Shown here: piece after piece, positions 1 to 7,500 of the stretch | Numbering within the stretch: the stretch's first letter is position 1 | How the letters are laid out: each line of letters starts with the position of its first letter | Assembly: GCF_016591975.1 (NCBI RefSeq) | Contig: NZ_AP024169.1 | Location: 4,457,501 to 4,465,000 of the forward strand | Length of the DNA stretch: 7,500 nucleotides | Direction of reading: 5' to 3' | Source of the DNA: Anaeromicropila herbilytica | Lineage (GTDB): Bacteria; Bacillota; Clostridia; Lachnospirales; Lachnospiraceae | The notes under the pieces: generated by a model | What the model was told of the DNA's origin: nothing | Seen by the model: the letters and a program-made list of their open reading frames with translations, nothing else | Database searches by the model: none | Made by a program: the position numbers and the translations under genes

Positions 1-70
1 ACTGACAAGACAGCTATCACTTCATATGTAAAGTATATAAAGATAGTAAAATAGCTTTTATAAATCGAAG

Positions 71-87
71 ATATTGATTTTCAATAT
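71..87. promoter_or_regulatory. Small perfect dyad upstream of the phosphorylase gene (possible operator)
   Basis: ATATTGA (71-77), three T, then TCAATAT (81-87): a perfect 7-bp inverted repeat. It ends two bases before a TATAAT hexamer. The half-site ATATTGAT occurs again in both arms of the larger inverted repeat upstream of ecfT. A regulator binding site is an inference; the DNA is A+T-rich, so chance is possible. Confidence 0.35.
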
Positions 88-89
88 AC

Positions 90-95
90 TATAAT
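90..95 (+). promoter_or_regulatory. Possible -10 element for the phosphorylase gene
   Basis: A perfect TATAAT lies 22 bases upstream of the ATG at 118. No good -35 hexamer is visible 16-18 bases upstream; the region there reads about GAAGAT. If it is real, the promoter is weak, activator-dependent, or controlled through the dyad at 71-87. The ribosome binding site AGAAAGG (99-105) follows at once, so the 5' leader would be very short. Confidence 0.25.
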
Positions 96-117
96 AATAG
101 AAAGGCATGGACATAAT

Positions 118-885
118 ATGGTATTAAATAAACTACAACCACATATTCGCATAAGCAATAGGGATACTGCAAAATATGCTTTGCTACCAGGCGATCCTGG
201 TAGAGTAAAACGCGTTATGGAATTATTAGATAAACCAAAAGAATTAGCTAGTAATCGTGAGTACTATAGTATATCTGGATACTATAAGGGCATTAAGCTT
301 TTAGTTCTCTCTACGGGAATTGGAGGTGCCTCTACTGGTATTGCTATCGAAGAACTTCATAATATAGGTGTCGAAGTAATGATTCGTATTGGAAGTTGCG
401 GCTCTTTGTCTACCAGAACTCACATTGGAGATTTAGTATTAGTAAATGGAGCGGTTAGAGATGACGGTACTTCTAAAACTTATATTGACAGCATTTATCC
501 TGCGATACCTGATACTTTATTATTAATAGATACAATTAATTCTGCAGAGCAGTTAGGTTGTTCCTATCAGATTGGTAAAACAAGAAGTCATGATAGTTTT
601 TATACAGAAAATGAAGAAGAATACAAATCCTTCTGGTCTTCAAAAGGTGTTCTCGCATCAGATATGGAAACTGCCGCCTTATTTACAATTGGAGGTTTAA
701 GAGGAATAAAAACTGCTTCTATATTAAATACTGTTGTTGAGTATCAAGGGAACTTAGAAAATGAAATTAATAGTTATGTAGAAGGACAAAGTCATATGTT
801 ACAAGGTGAATCTAATGAAATAAATGTTGCATTAAATTCTATCTATATTTATGAACAAAAAAATAATATATATACATCTAATTGA
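118..885 (+). CDS. Nucleoside phosphorylase, uridine/purine phosphorylase (NP-I) family, substrate uncertain
   Basis: Predicted cytosolic enzyme of 255 residues, the usual length for the family, that splits a nucleoside with phosphate into base and sugar-1-phosphate. Family marks: LPGDPGRV (22-30; Arg29 for phosphate), ASNREY (Arg47, supplied across the dimer in relatives), STGIGGAST (65-73), RIGSCGSL (90-97; Arg90 for phosphate) and the ribose-binding SDMETA (181-186; Met183, Glu184). As recalled, the NREY and RIGSCGSL stretches resemble Plasmodium PNP at least as much as E. coli Udp. After SHDSFY (157-162) the protein lacks the Udp insert with its uracil-binding Gln and Arg, and the later Udp Arg is Thr205 or thereabouts. 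The catalytic Asp of purine phosphorylases is also not seen in ILNTVVEY (202-209). Base specificity is therefore unknown. The start at 118 is supported by AGAAAGG at 99-105, a rather wide spacing. The gene lies 86 bp before an ECF S-component gene, suggesting nucleoside salvage. Confidence 0.88.
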   Translation: MVLNKLQPHIRISNRDTAKYALLPGDPGRVKRVMELLDKPKELASNREYYSISGYYKGIKLLVLSTGIGGASTGIAIEELHNIGVEVMIRIGSCGSLSTRTHIGDLVLVNGAVRDDGTSKTYIDSIYPAIPDTLLLIDTINSAEQLGCSYQIGKTRSHDSFYTENEEEYKSFWSSKGVLASDMETAALFTIGGLRGIKTASILNTVVEYQGNLENEINSYVEGQSHMLQGESNEINVALNSIYIYEQKNNIYTSN

Positions 886-890
886 TCTTT

Positions 891-922
891 TGTATATTAA
901 ACAACATATTGTCTAATATACA
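891..922 (+). promoter_or_regulatory. Nested hairpin between phosphorylase and S-component genes
   Basis: TGTATATTA (891-899) pairs with TAATATACA (914-922). Inside, ACAA (901-904) pairs with TTGT (909-912) around a CATA loop, with a single A/C mismatch between the two stems. It starts five bases after the phosphorylase stop. It has no T-tract after it, so it is not a typical terminator. An mRNA-stability or processing hairpin, or a DNA operator, are the alternatives. Confidence 0.45.
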
Positions 923-971
923 TTACTAATATAAAAGCTATTCATACAAAATCAAAAGGAGACTAATTATT

Positions 972-1568
972 ATGAACACAAAAAAATGGTTAAGTACTGC
1001 TGTACTTGTATTAATACCAGCGTGTATAGGTATTAATTTTTTAGGTAAAAGCTTTGCAGAAGCTTTACATCTTCCATTATGGCTGGATTCCATCGGGACT
1101 TGCCTAGCTGCATGTTTGGCTGGTCCTATTGTTGGTGCAATATGCGGAGCTGCAAATAATTTAATTTATGGATTAACATTATCACCAATCTCTTTAGTTT
1201 ACGCACTAACAAGTGCTGCTATTGGTATTGTTGTTGGTATATTGGCTAACAAAGGGCAGATGCGACATATAAAAGGAGCTATTTTAACGAGTATTCTTGC
1301 TGGACTAGTTGCTGTTATTATTTCAACTCCTCTTAATGTAATATTCTGGGGAGGTATGACTGGAAATACATGGGGCGATGCAGTATATGCTTGGGCAGTT
1401 GCACAAAAGCTTCCTATGTTTATAGCTTCATTTTTTGATGAAATGGTTGTTGATATTCCTGATAAAATTGCAACTATTCTCATAGTATTTGGTATTTATA
1501 AAGGTTTACCAAAAACTTTAACATCACTCTACCAAAGTAATGATAAAATTGAAAATCTCAATGATTAA
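972..1568 (+). CDS. ECF transporter S component (substrate-binding membrane protein), nucleoside-type substrate suspected
   Basis: A hydrophobic protein of 198 residues, the normal size for S components of energy-coupling factor importers, which bind the substrate in the membrane and dock on EcfT. Hydrophobic segments are visible at about 8-28, 37-68 (probably two helices), 73-93, 102-126 and 147-177, giving roughly six helices and no cleavable signal peptide. Notable polar motifs in membrane context are WLDSIGT (37-43), the Gly/Ala-rich stretch 50-61 followed by NNLIYG (62-67), and DEMVVDIPDK (156-165); the last is acidic and lies before the final helix. The start is supported by AAAAGGAGA (954-962). 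I do not recognise a named S family (ThiT, RibU, BioY, QueT and so on). Assignment rests on size, topology, these motifs and the neighbouring ecfT-A-A genes. The phosphorylase just upstream suggests a nucleoside or base as cargo. A terminator follows, so it is probably made from the phosphorylase transcript, apart from ecfT. Confidence 0.8.
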   Translation: MNTKKWLSTAVLVLIPACIGINFLGKSFAEALHLPLWLDSIGTCLAACLAGPIVGAICGAANNLIYGLTLSPISLVYALTSAAIGIVVGILANKGQMRHIKGAILTSILAGLVAVIISTPLNVIFWGGMTGNTWGDAVYAWAVAQKLPMFIASFFDEMVVDIPDKIATILIVFGIYKGLPKTLTSLYQSNDKIENLND

Positions 1569-1592
1569 TTTGTAACAGTAGATATCTTCATA

Positions 1593-1628
1593 AAAAACTA
1601 CAAGCAGTCTATTCTGCTTGTAGTTTTT
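1593..1628 (+). terminator. Intrinsic terminator after the S-component gene
   Basis: A perfect 15-bp stem, AAAAACTACAAGCAG (1593-1607) with its complement at 1614-1628, around a 6-base loop and ending in TTTTT. It lies 25 bp after the S-component stop. The A-tract/T-tract symmetry would let it work in both directions. It splits the phosphorylase-S unit from ecfT-A-A. Confidence 0.85.
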
Positions 1629-1633
1629 CATTA

Positions 1634-1686
1634 GTATATCAATATTAAGTGATTCTATAAAGCAGTATTACATAATATTGATATAC
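1634..1686. repeat. Perfect 14-bp inverted repeat upstream of ecfT (possible operator)
   Basis: GTATATCAATATTA (1634-1647) is the exact reverse complement of 1673-1686, with 25 bases between. Both arms contain ATATTGAT or its complement, the half-site also seen at 71-78. The right arm sits between the -35 and -10 of the promoter proposed for ecfT, so a repressor or activator site at DNA level is plausible. Confidence 0.5.
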
Positions 1687-1695
1687 ACTTATATA
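1667..1695 (+). promoter_or_regulatory. Putative sigma-A-type promoter for ecfT-ecfA1-ecfA2
   Basis: ATTACA (1667-1672, four of six matches to TTGACA) and TATATA (1690-1695) are separated by exactly 17 bases, about 43 bp before the ecfT start. An independent promoter is expected because a strong terminator lies just upstream. The spacer is filled by the right arm of the inverted repeat. Confidence 0.4.
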
Positions 1696-1737
1696 GTCTA
1701 TTCCTAACCTCGATAAAAGAAACAGATAGGAGTCATT

Positions 1738-2514
1738 ATGAAAAGTATTACTTTATATGAATATAAAAATTCATTTTTAAACCACATTGATCCATTTTGT
1801 AAATTACTTTATATTCTAGCAGCCCTTTCGATACCTTTAATTTTGGGAGTATCAGTCACAAAGCTTATATTTATAGCAATTAGCATATTCCTAATTATTA
1901 GCAATAAAGTATTTAAAAAAGTAATTCCTCTTTTTACTTTTTCAGCTATTATTATTCTTACTGCTATTATAATTCAAGGTCTATTTTACTCTAATAATAA
2001 ACATATTATACTGCAATTAGGACCACTTAAATTTTATAAAGAGGGTTTACTATTTGCATATCATATTGCACTTAATGTTTTAAACATTCTTCTCAGTTTT
2101 GCAGTACTTATCTTTACAACCAAACCAACCGATCTTATTGATTCCTTTGTAAGAGTTGGCTTCTCACCTCGATTTGGATATGTACTAAGTTCGGTATTTC
2201 AAATAATCCCACAAATGTCTGAAACAATGTCTACTATATCAGATGCGCAAAAAAGCAGAGGAATGGAATCAGAGGGAAATCTTTTTACCAGAATAAAAGC
2301 TTTCTTTCCTCTTATCTCTCCAGTAATTACAAGTTCACTTATAAATACAAGAGAACGAGCAATTGCTCTTGAAGTCAGAGGATTTAATTCAACGACAAAG
2401 AAAACATTTTTAAATCAGCAAACAAGAACAAGAAAAGATAAAATAATTAATATCATATTATTACTTTTAATTATACTATCATCTATTTGGAGGATCATTA
2501 CATGTCTAAAATAA
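1738..2514 (+). CDS. ecfT: ECF transporter transmembrane coupling protein EcfT
   Basis: A 258-residue membrane protein (family also called CbiQ) that connects the S component to the two ATPases and passes on the ATP-driven movement. Hydrophobic helices are visible at about 22-55, 62-83, 104-127 and near the C-terminus at 235-253. The cytoplasmic coupling region is the clearest evidence. It carries the two Arg-Gly motifs typical of EcfT, DAQKSRGM (169-176) and ALEVRGF (210-216), which insert into grooves of the ATPases. Both have the central Arg, but Ser and Val replace the more common preceding Ala. The start is fixed by AGGAG at 1728-1732, five bases before the ATG. The 3' end overlaps ecfA1 by 13 bases, implying coupled translation. 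Gene order T-A-A, and no ribosomal-protein or truA neighbours, point to a dedicated rather than shared module. Confidence 0.93.
   Translation: MKSITLYEYKNSFLNHIDPFCKLLYILAALSIPLILGVSVTKLIFIAISIFLIISNKVFKKVIPLFTFSAIIILTAIIIQGLFYSNNKHIILQLGPLKFYKEGLLFAYHIALNVLNILLSFAVLIFTTKPTDLIDSFVRVGFSPRFGYVLSSVFQIIPQMSETMSTISDAQKSRGMESEGNLFTRIKAFFPLISPVITSSLINTRERAIALEVRGFNSTTKKTFLNQQTRTRKDKIINIILLLLIILSSIWRIITCLK
2489..2493 (+). promoter_or_regulatory. Ribosome binding site deciding the ecfA1 start
   Basis: GGAGG inside the end of ecfT lies eight bases before the ATG at 2502. The in-frame TTG at 2487 would overlap this site and has no binding site of its own, so 2502 is preferred. Confidence 0.8.
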
Positions 2515-3356
2515 CCGTCACTAATCTAAAATATAAGTATCCTCACAGAGATAATCTCGCACTTAATAACATCTCATTTGAAATTCAACCTGGTGAATTT
2601 ATTGGTATAGTAGGTGAAAATAACTCTGGAAAAAGTACCTTATGTCAATCAATAATTGGACTTGTACCTCATTTCTATAAGGGTGGCTATGGTGGTAGCG
2701 TTATAATTGATGATATTGAGGTCTATAAATCAGATATTTCAACCCTTTGTAAAAAAGTTGGACTAATCTTTCAGAATCCATTTAACCAAGTAACTGGATC
2801 AAAAGAAACTGTATTTGAAGAAATTGCTTTTGGACTAGAAAATATAGGCATACCAAGAGATGAAATGATTGAACGTATAAATTTTTCTATGAAACTGTTA
2901 GATATTGAACAATATAAAGACCGTAACCCATTTGACCTATCTGGTGGCCAAATGCAAAGAGTTGCTATTGCTAGCATCATAGCTATGAAGCCAGAAATAA
3001 TAATTCTGGATGAACCAACTTCTCAACTAGATCCTGCAGGTAGTGAAGAGGTATTTCAAGCTGTCACCAAACTATCCAACGAAGGAATTACGATAATTAT
3101 GGTGGAACATAAGATTGAAAAAATTGCAGCCTATTGTGATAAAGTAATGCTCATGCATAAAGGTGAGTTGATTAAGTTTGATACTCCATCCGAGGTATTT
3201 TCATTAGATAACTTAAGTGATTACGGAATCAATCCTCCGATATTTACTAGTATATGTAAAAAATTAAATCTAAGAAAAGATGATAATAACTACCCAGTAA
3301 CTATTGAAGAAACATTACAATTACTTAAGAAGGAGCGCTCATATGAACAAAATTAA
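2502..3356 (+). CDS. ecfA1: ECF transporter ATP-binding protein, first ATPase (EcfA1-like)
   Basis: An ABC ATPase of 284 residues from the ATG at 2502, one half of the heterodimer that powers the ECF importer on the cytoplasmic face. Motifs in order: Walker A GENNSGKST (38-46), Q-loop FQNP (90-93), signature LSGGQMQR (146-153), Walker B IIILDEPT (166-173; catalytic Glu171), D-loop SQLD (174-177) and switch His203 in MVEHK. The Walker A has Asn where most ABC proteins have Gly, though the required Gly-Lys-Ser is intact. The signature is canonical. The C-terminal part (about 225-284) is the extra region typical of EcfA proteins. The gene overlaps ecfT by 13 bases at its start and ecfA2 by 14 at its end, so the three are surely co-translated. 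The A1/A2 label follows gene order and is conventional here. Confidence 0.93.
   Translation: MSKITVTNLKYKYPHRDNLALNNISFEIQPGEFIGIVGENNSGKSTLCQSIIGLVPHFYKGGYGGSVIIDDIEVYKSDISTLCKKVGLIFQNPFNQVTGSKETVFEEIAFGLENIGIPRDEMIERINFSMKLLDIEQYKDRNPFDLSGGQMQRVAIASIIAMKPEIIILDEPTSQLDPAGSEEVFQAVTKLSNEGITIIMVEHKIEKIAAYCDKVMLMHKGELIKFDTPSEVFSLDNLSDYGINPPIFTSICKKLNLRKDDNNYPVTIEETLQLLKKERSYEQN
3331..3335 (+). promoter_or_regulatory. Ribosome binding site deciding the ecfA2 start
   Basis: AGGAG within the end of ecfA1 lies seven bases before the ATG at 3343. A longer frame could begin at a TTG at 3304, but it lacks a binding site and would add 13 residues before the normal MNKIKVENLSF start of an ABC domain. 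Confidence 0.8.
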
Positions 3357-4143
3357 GGTTGAAAACTTATCATTTAGCTATACTCCAAATGATTTGGTTC
3401 TTTCTAATATAAATATTACATTTGATAATAGAACTACTGCTATTATTGGACAAAATGGTGCTGGTAAGACAACTCTAGTCAAGTTATTGAAAGGATTAAT
3501 CAAGCCAATTTCAGGCGATATTCAAATTAATGGAACCAGTATTTCTAGTCAAAGTGTTGCTTCTTTGGCAAAACAAATTGGACTTGTATTTCAGAATCCG
3601 GATGATCAAATATTCAAGCAAACAGTTCTTGATGAAGTTATGTTTGGTCCATTAAATATAGGAATAAATGAAGTTGAGGCTAAAAATGCCGCTATAGAAG
3701 CGCTCTCTTTAGTGGGTATGTCAAAACATGAAAATAGTAATCCATATGATCTAGGCCTTTCTGAAAGAAAGCTTATTGCTATAGCCTCTATACTATCTAT
3801 GAATACCCCTATTATAATTTTTGACGAGCCAACAATCGCACAGGATTTTATTTCAAAAGAAAAAATAAAGAACATTATTCGATATTTACAGTTTCAAGGA
3901 AAACTAGTACTAACTATAATTCATGATATGGATTTTGTAGCAGAATGCTTTGAACGTACAATTGTTTTATGCAAAGGAAGCGTATTAATAGATGATGAAA
4001 CCAAAAAAGTTTTTCAAAATGTTGATTTATTAAAAGAAGCTCATTTAGAGTTACCACATGTAGCTAGACTTAGTAAAGAGTTAGCGCTTAAAAACCTCTC
4101 ACTTACTATTGATGATTTCATTACTGATTGGTTTAATTATTAA
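3343..4143 (+). CDS. ecfA2: ECF transporter ATP-binding protein, second ATPase (EcfA2-like) with degenerate signature motif
   Basis: A 266-residue ABC ATPase, partner of the preceding gene in the ECF importer. Motifs: Walker A GQNGAGKTT (36-44), Q-loop FQNPDDQIF (83-91), Walker B IIIFDEPT (157-164; catalytic Glu162) and switch His194 in IIHDMD. Where LSGGQ is expected it reads DLGLSERK (136-143), so the Gly-Gly that contacts the gamma-phosphate of ATP bound to the partner is missing. The D-loop is also unusual, IAQD (165-168) instead of SGLD-like. The remaining active-site residues are kept and the frame is open throughout, so this looks like a specialised subunit and not a decaying gene. A similar LSER-type signature occurs, as far as I recall, in other dedicated ECF ATPases of Firmicutes. 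It overlaps ecfA1 by 14 bases, is last in the operon, and is followed by a terminator. Confidence 0.92.
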   Translation: MNKIKVENLSFSYTPNDLVLSNINITFDNRTTAIIGQNGAGKTTLVKLLKGLIKPISGDIQINGTSISSQSVASLAKQIGLVFQNPDDQIFKQTVLDEVMFGPLNIGINEVEAKNAAIEALSLVGMSKHENSNPYDLGLSERKLIAIASILSMNTPIIIFDEPTIAQDFISKEKIKNIIRYLQFQGKLVLTIIHDMDFVAECFERTIVLCKGSVLIDDETKKVFQNVDLLKEAHLELPHVARLSKELALKNLSLTIDDFITDWFNY

Positions 4144-4214
4144 TGTAGTAAAATCAGCTTTTATACCCTAATTGTTCTGAAGAAAGTATAGCTATCATTT
4201 CTTTTTAAAACTAG

Positions 4215-4254
4215 AGATAGTGTACATAATAATTTTAAGTTATGTACACTATCT
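4215..4254 (+). terminator. Intrinsic terminator of the ecfT-ecfA1-ecfA2 operon
   Basis: AGATAGTGTACATAA (4215-4229) pairs perfectly with 4240-4254 around a 10-base loop, followed by the T-rich TCTTCTTAT. It lies about 70 bp after the ecfA2 stop. Confidence 0.75.
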
Positions 4255-4356
4255 TCTTATAGCTAATTATATCTAAATATCTTATTCCTTATTTTTCGTT
4301 TCTAATTGATCTATTTTTAATGATTTATTTTGTATTATTATTTTTATGTTTCTTAT

Positions 4357-4380
4357 ATTTATTTGTTAATTTATTTGTTA
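4357..4380. repeat. Tandem duplication of a 12-base unit
   Basis: ATTTATTTGTTA occurs twice back to back (4357-4368 and 4369-4380). Probably replication slippage in A/T-rich DNA. Confidence 0.7.
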
Positions 4381-4541
4381 TTATTGAATATTGCTTTTAT
4401 TACTAATATTATTAATCCATTATACTAATTATTTAATTATCGAAATTAATAGATCTTCCTTAGTGTTACATTAATGTTTCTAACATAATATCTAATTATC
4501 ATAATTAATAATAACCATTACATCTGTATTAATCATACTAA

Positions 4542-4585
4542 TTTATCCACATTTCTTTTAAATATTCTTTATTTTATCCACATTT
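4542..4585 (+). promoter_or_regulatory. Pair of consensus DnaA boxes
   Basis: TTATCCACA, the consensus DnaA-binding sequence, occurs at 4543-4551 and 4574-4582 in the same orientation. Each is part of a shared 13-mer TTTATCCACATTT (4542-4554 and 4573-4585), 31 bp apart, close to three helical turns. A near match, TTATCGACA, lies on the minus strand at 4598-4606. DnaA binding is inferred from the sequence only. Confidence 0.5.
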
Positions 4586-4773
4586 ATATATATGGAATGT
4601 CGATAACTCTTAAAAATAGCAATATATTTGTTATATCAAGCTCATTATAGAAAAACATTTTCCATAGTATTAGCTTCTATTTAGATTTTAGTATATCATT
4701 TGATGTGCTTTATTACATATTAAGAATACATCTATCCTGGCTCTCTCTTTAAATATAAACATTTTTCTATAAT

Positions 4774-4806
4774 AAAAAAATCTCTCATAACAATATGAGA
4801 GATTTT
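4774..4806 (-). terminator. Intrinsic terminator of the rRNA operon
   Basis: The arms 4777-4789 and 4794-4806 are perfectly complementary over 13 bp with a 4-base loop. On the minus strand the hairpin runs into seven consecutive T (complement of 4774-4780). It lies about 50 bases beyond the 3' end of the 23S gene and fits as the end of that transcript. Confidence 0.88.
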
Positions 4807-4855
4807 CAATCTATACCTTAAAAACTACACATGAATTATTTATCCGTTTATTTTT
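4807..4855 (-). other. 3' flank of pre-23S rRNA, probable strand of the processing stem
   Basis: Spacer between the mature 23S end and the terminator. Read on the + strand, ACCTTAAAAACTACACATG and the T-rich run up to GGTCAAG resemble the spacer normally found just before a 23S gene. This is what is expected if the flank is complementary to the 5' flank and the two form the long stem cut during 23S maturation. The 5' flank is outside the window, so this is inference. Confidence 0.4.

Positions 4856-7500
<2,645 letters not shown>

Larger units (their letters stand above)
4255..4773. other. Long, extremely A+T-rich non-coding spacer between convergent units
   Basis: About 520 bp with no credible gene on either strand, very low G+C even against the surrounding A+T-rich genes, and T-rich on the + strand. 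It contains a tandem 12-base duplication (4357-4380), two perfect DnaA-box sequences (4543-4551 and 4574-4582), a near match on the other strand (4598-4606) and several short A/T palindromes. I see no tRNA, 5S rRNA or insertion sequence in it. Confidence 0.7.

Noticed and set aside
1..117. A riboswitch or the end of an upstream gene
   Set aside because: No recognisable TPP, preQ1, purine or other aptamer consensus and no frame running in from the left; only the dyad and a possible -10 can be supported.
1199..1483. Minus-strand frame opposite the S-component gene, and similar ones at 2771-2980 and 3606-3875
   Set aside because: They are antisense shadows of well-supported genes and have no ribosome binding site or recognisable content.
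1634..1686. A miniature transposable element, because of its perfect terminal inverted repeats
   Set aside because: Only 53 bp long, no visible target-site duplication, no second copy in the window, and its position relative to the -10 fits an operator better.
4181..4202. A terminator hairpin ending in TTTTT just after ecfA2
   Set aside because: Only AGAAA/TTTCT pair, with mismatches and a self-palindromic centre; the perfect stem at 4215-4254 is a much better terminator.
4433..4507. A/T palindromes (4433-4449 and 4493-4507)
   Set aside because: Almost pure A/T sequence gives such dyads by chance; no shared position with any gene start.
4542..4606. A chromosomal or plasmid replication origin
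   Set aside because: DnaA boxes and A+T-richness fit, but no dnaA, dnaN or rep gene is near, only three boxes are seen, and the rRNA gene would be transcribed against the fork. Kept only as a DnaA-box cluster.

Overview
The window looks like chromosomal DNA of a low-GC Firmicute, most likely a member of the Clostridia. Reasons: strongly A+T-rich genes and spacers, AGGAG-type ribosome binding sites, intrinsic terminators with T-tracts, an ECF vitamin/nucleoside-type transporter, and a Gram-positive-style 23S rRNA. The genus cannot be fixed from sequence reading alone.

Layout. Positions 1-117 are a short leader with a small dyad and a possible promoter. Positions 118-885 (+) encode a nucleoside phosphorylase of the uridine/purine phosphorylase (NP-I, Udp) family. 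A nested hairpin (891-922) separates it from 972-1568 (+), a small integral membrane protein that reads as an ECF-transporter substrate-binding (S) component. A strong intrinsic terminator follows (1593-1628). Next come a perfect 14-bp inverted repeat and a probable second promoter. Then a translationally overlapped trio follows: ecfT (1738-2514), ecfA1 (2502-3356) and ecfA2 (3343-4143), ended by another terminator (4215-4254). About 500 bp of extremely A+T-rich non-coding DNA follows, holding two perfect DnaA-box sequences and one near match. On the minus strand the window ends with a 23S rRNA gene (3' end at 4856, 5' end beyond 7500). It has its own terminator at 4774-4806 and no 5S gene behind it. 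The + strand transporter genes and the - strand rRNA operon therefore converge on 4144-4855.

How the genes work together. The S component, EcfT and two ABC ATPases make a complete ECF importer. The order T-A-A, with an S gene and an enzyme gene alongside, suggests a dedicated (group I-like) transporter rather than the shared housekeeping ecfA1-ecfA2-ecfT module that usually sits near rplQ/truA. The phosphorylase beside the S gene suggests import of a nucleoside (or related compound) followed by phosphorolysis to base and sugar-1-phosphate. The phosphorylase keeps phosphate- and ribose-site residues but appears to lack both the uracil-recognising residues of Udp and the catalytic Asp of purine nucleoside phosphorylases. 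The substrate of the whole system is therefore open.

The most interesting points are this orphan specificity, the matched degeneracy of one of the two ATP sites in the EcfA pair, similar dyads in front of the two putative promoters, and the DnaA-box pair next to an rRNA operon lacking a distal 5S gene.
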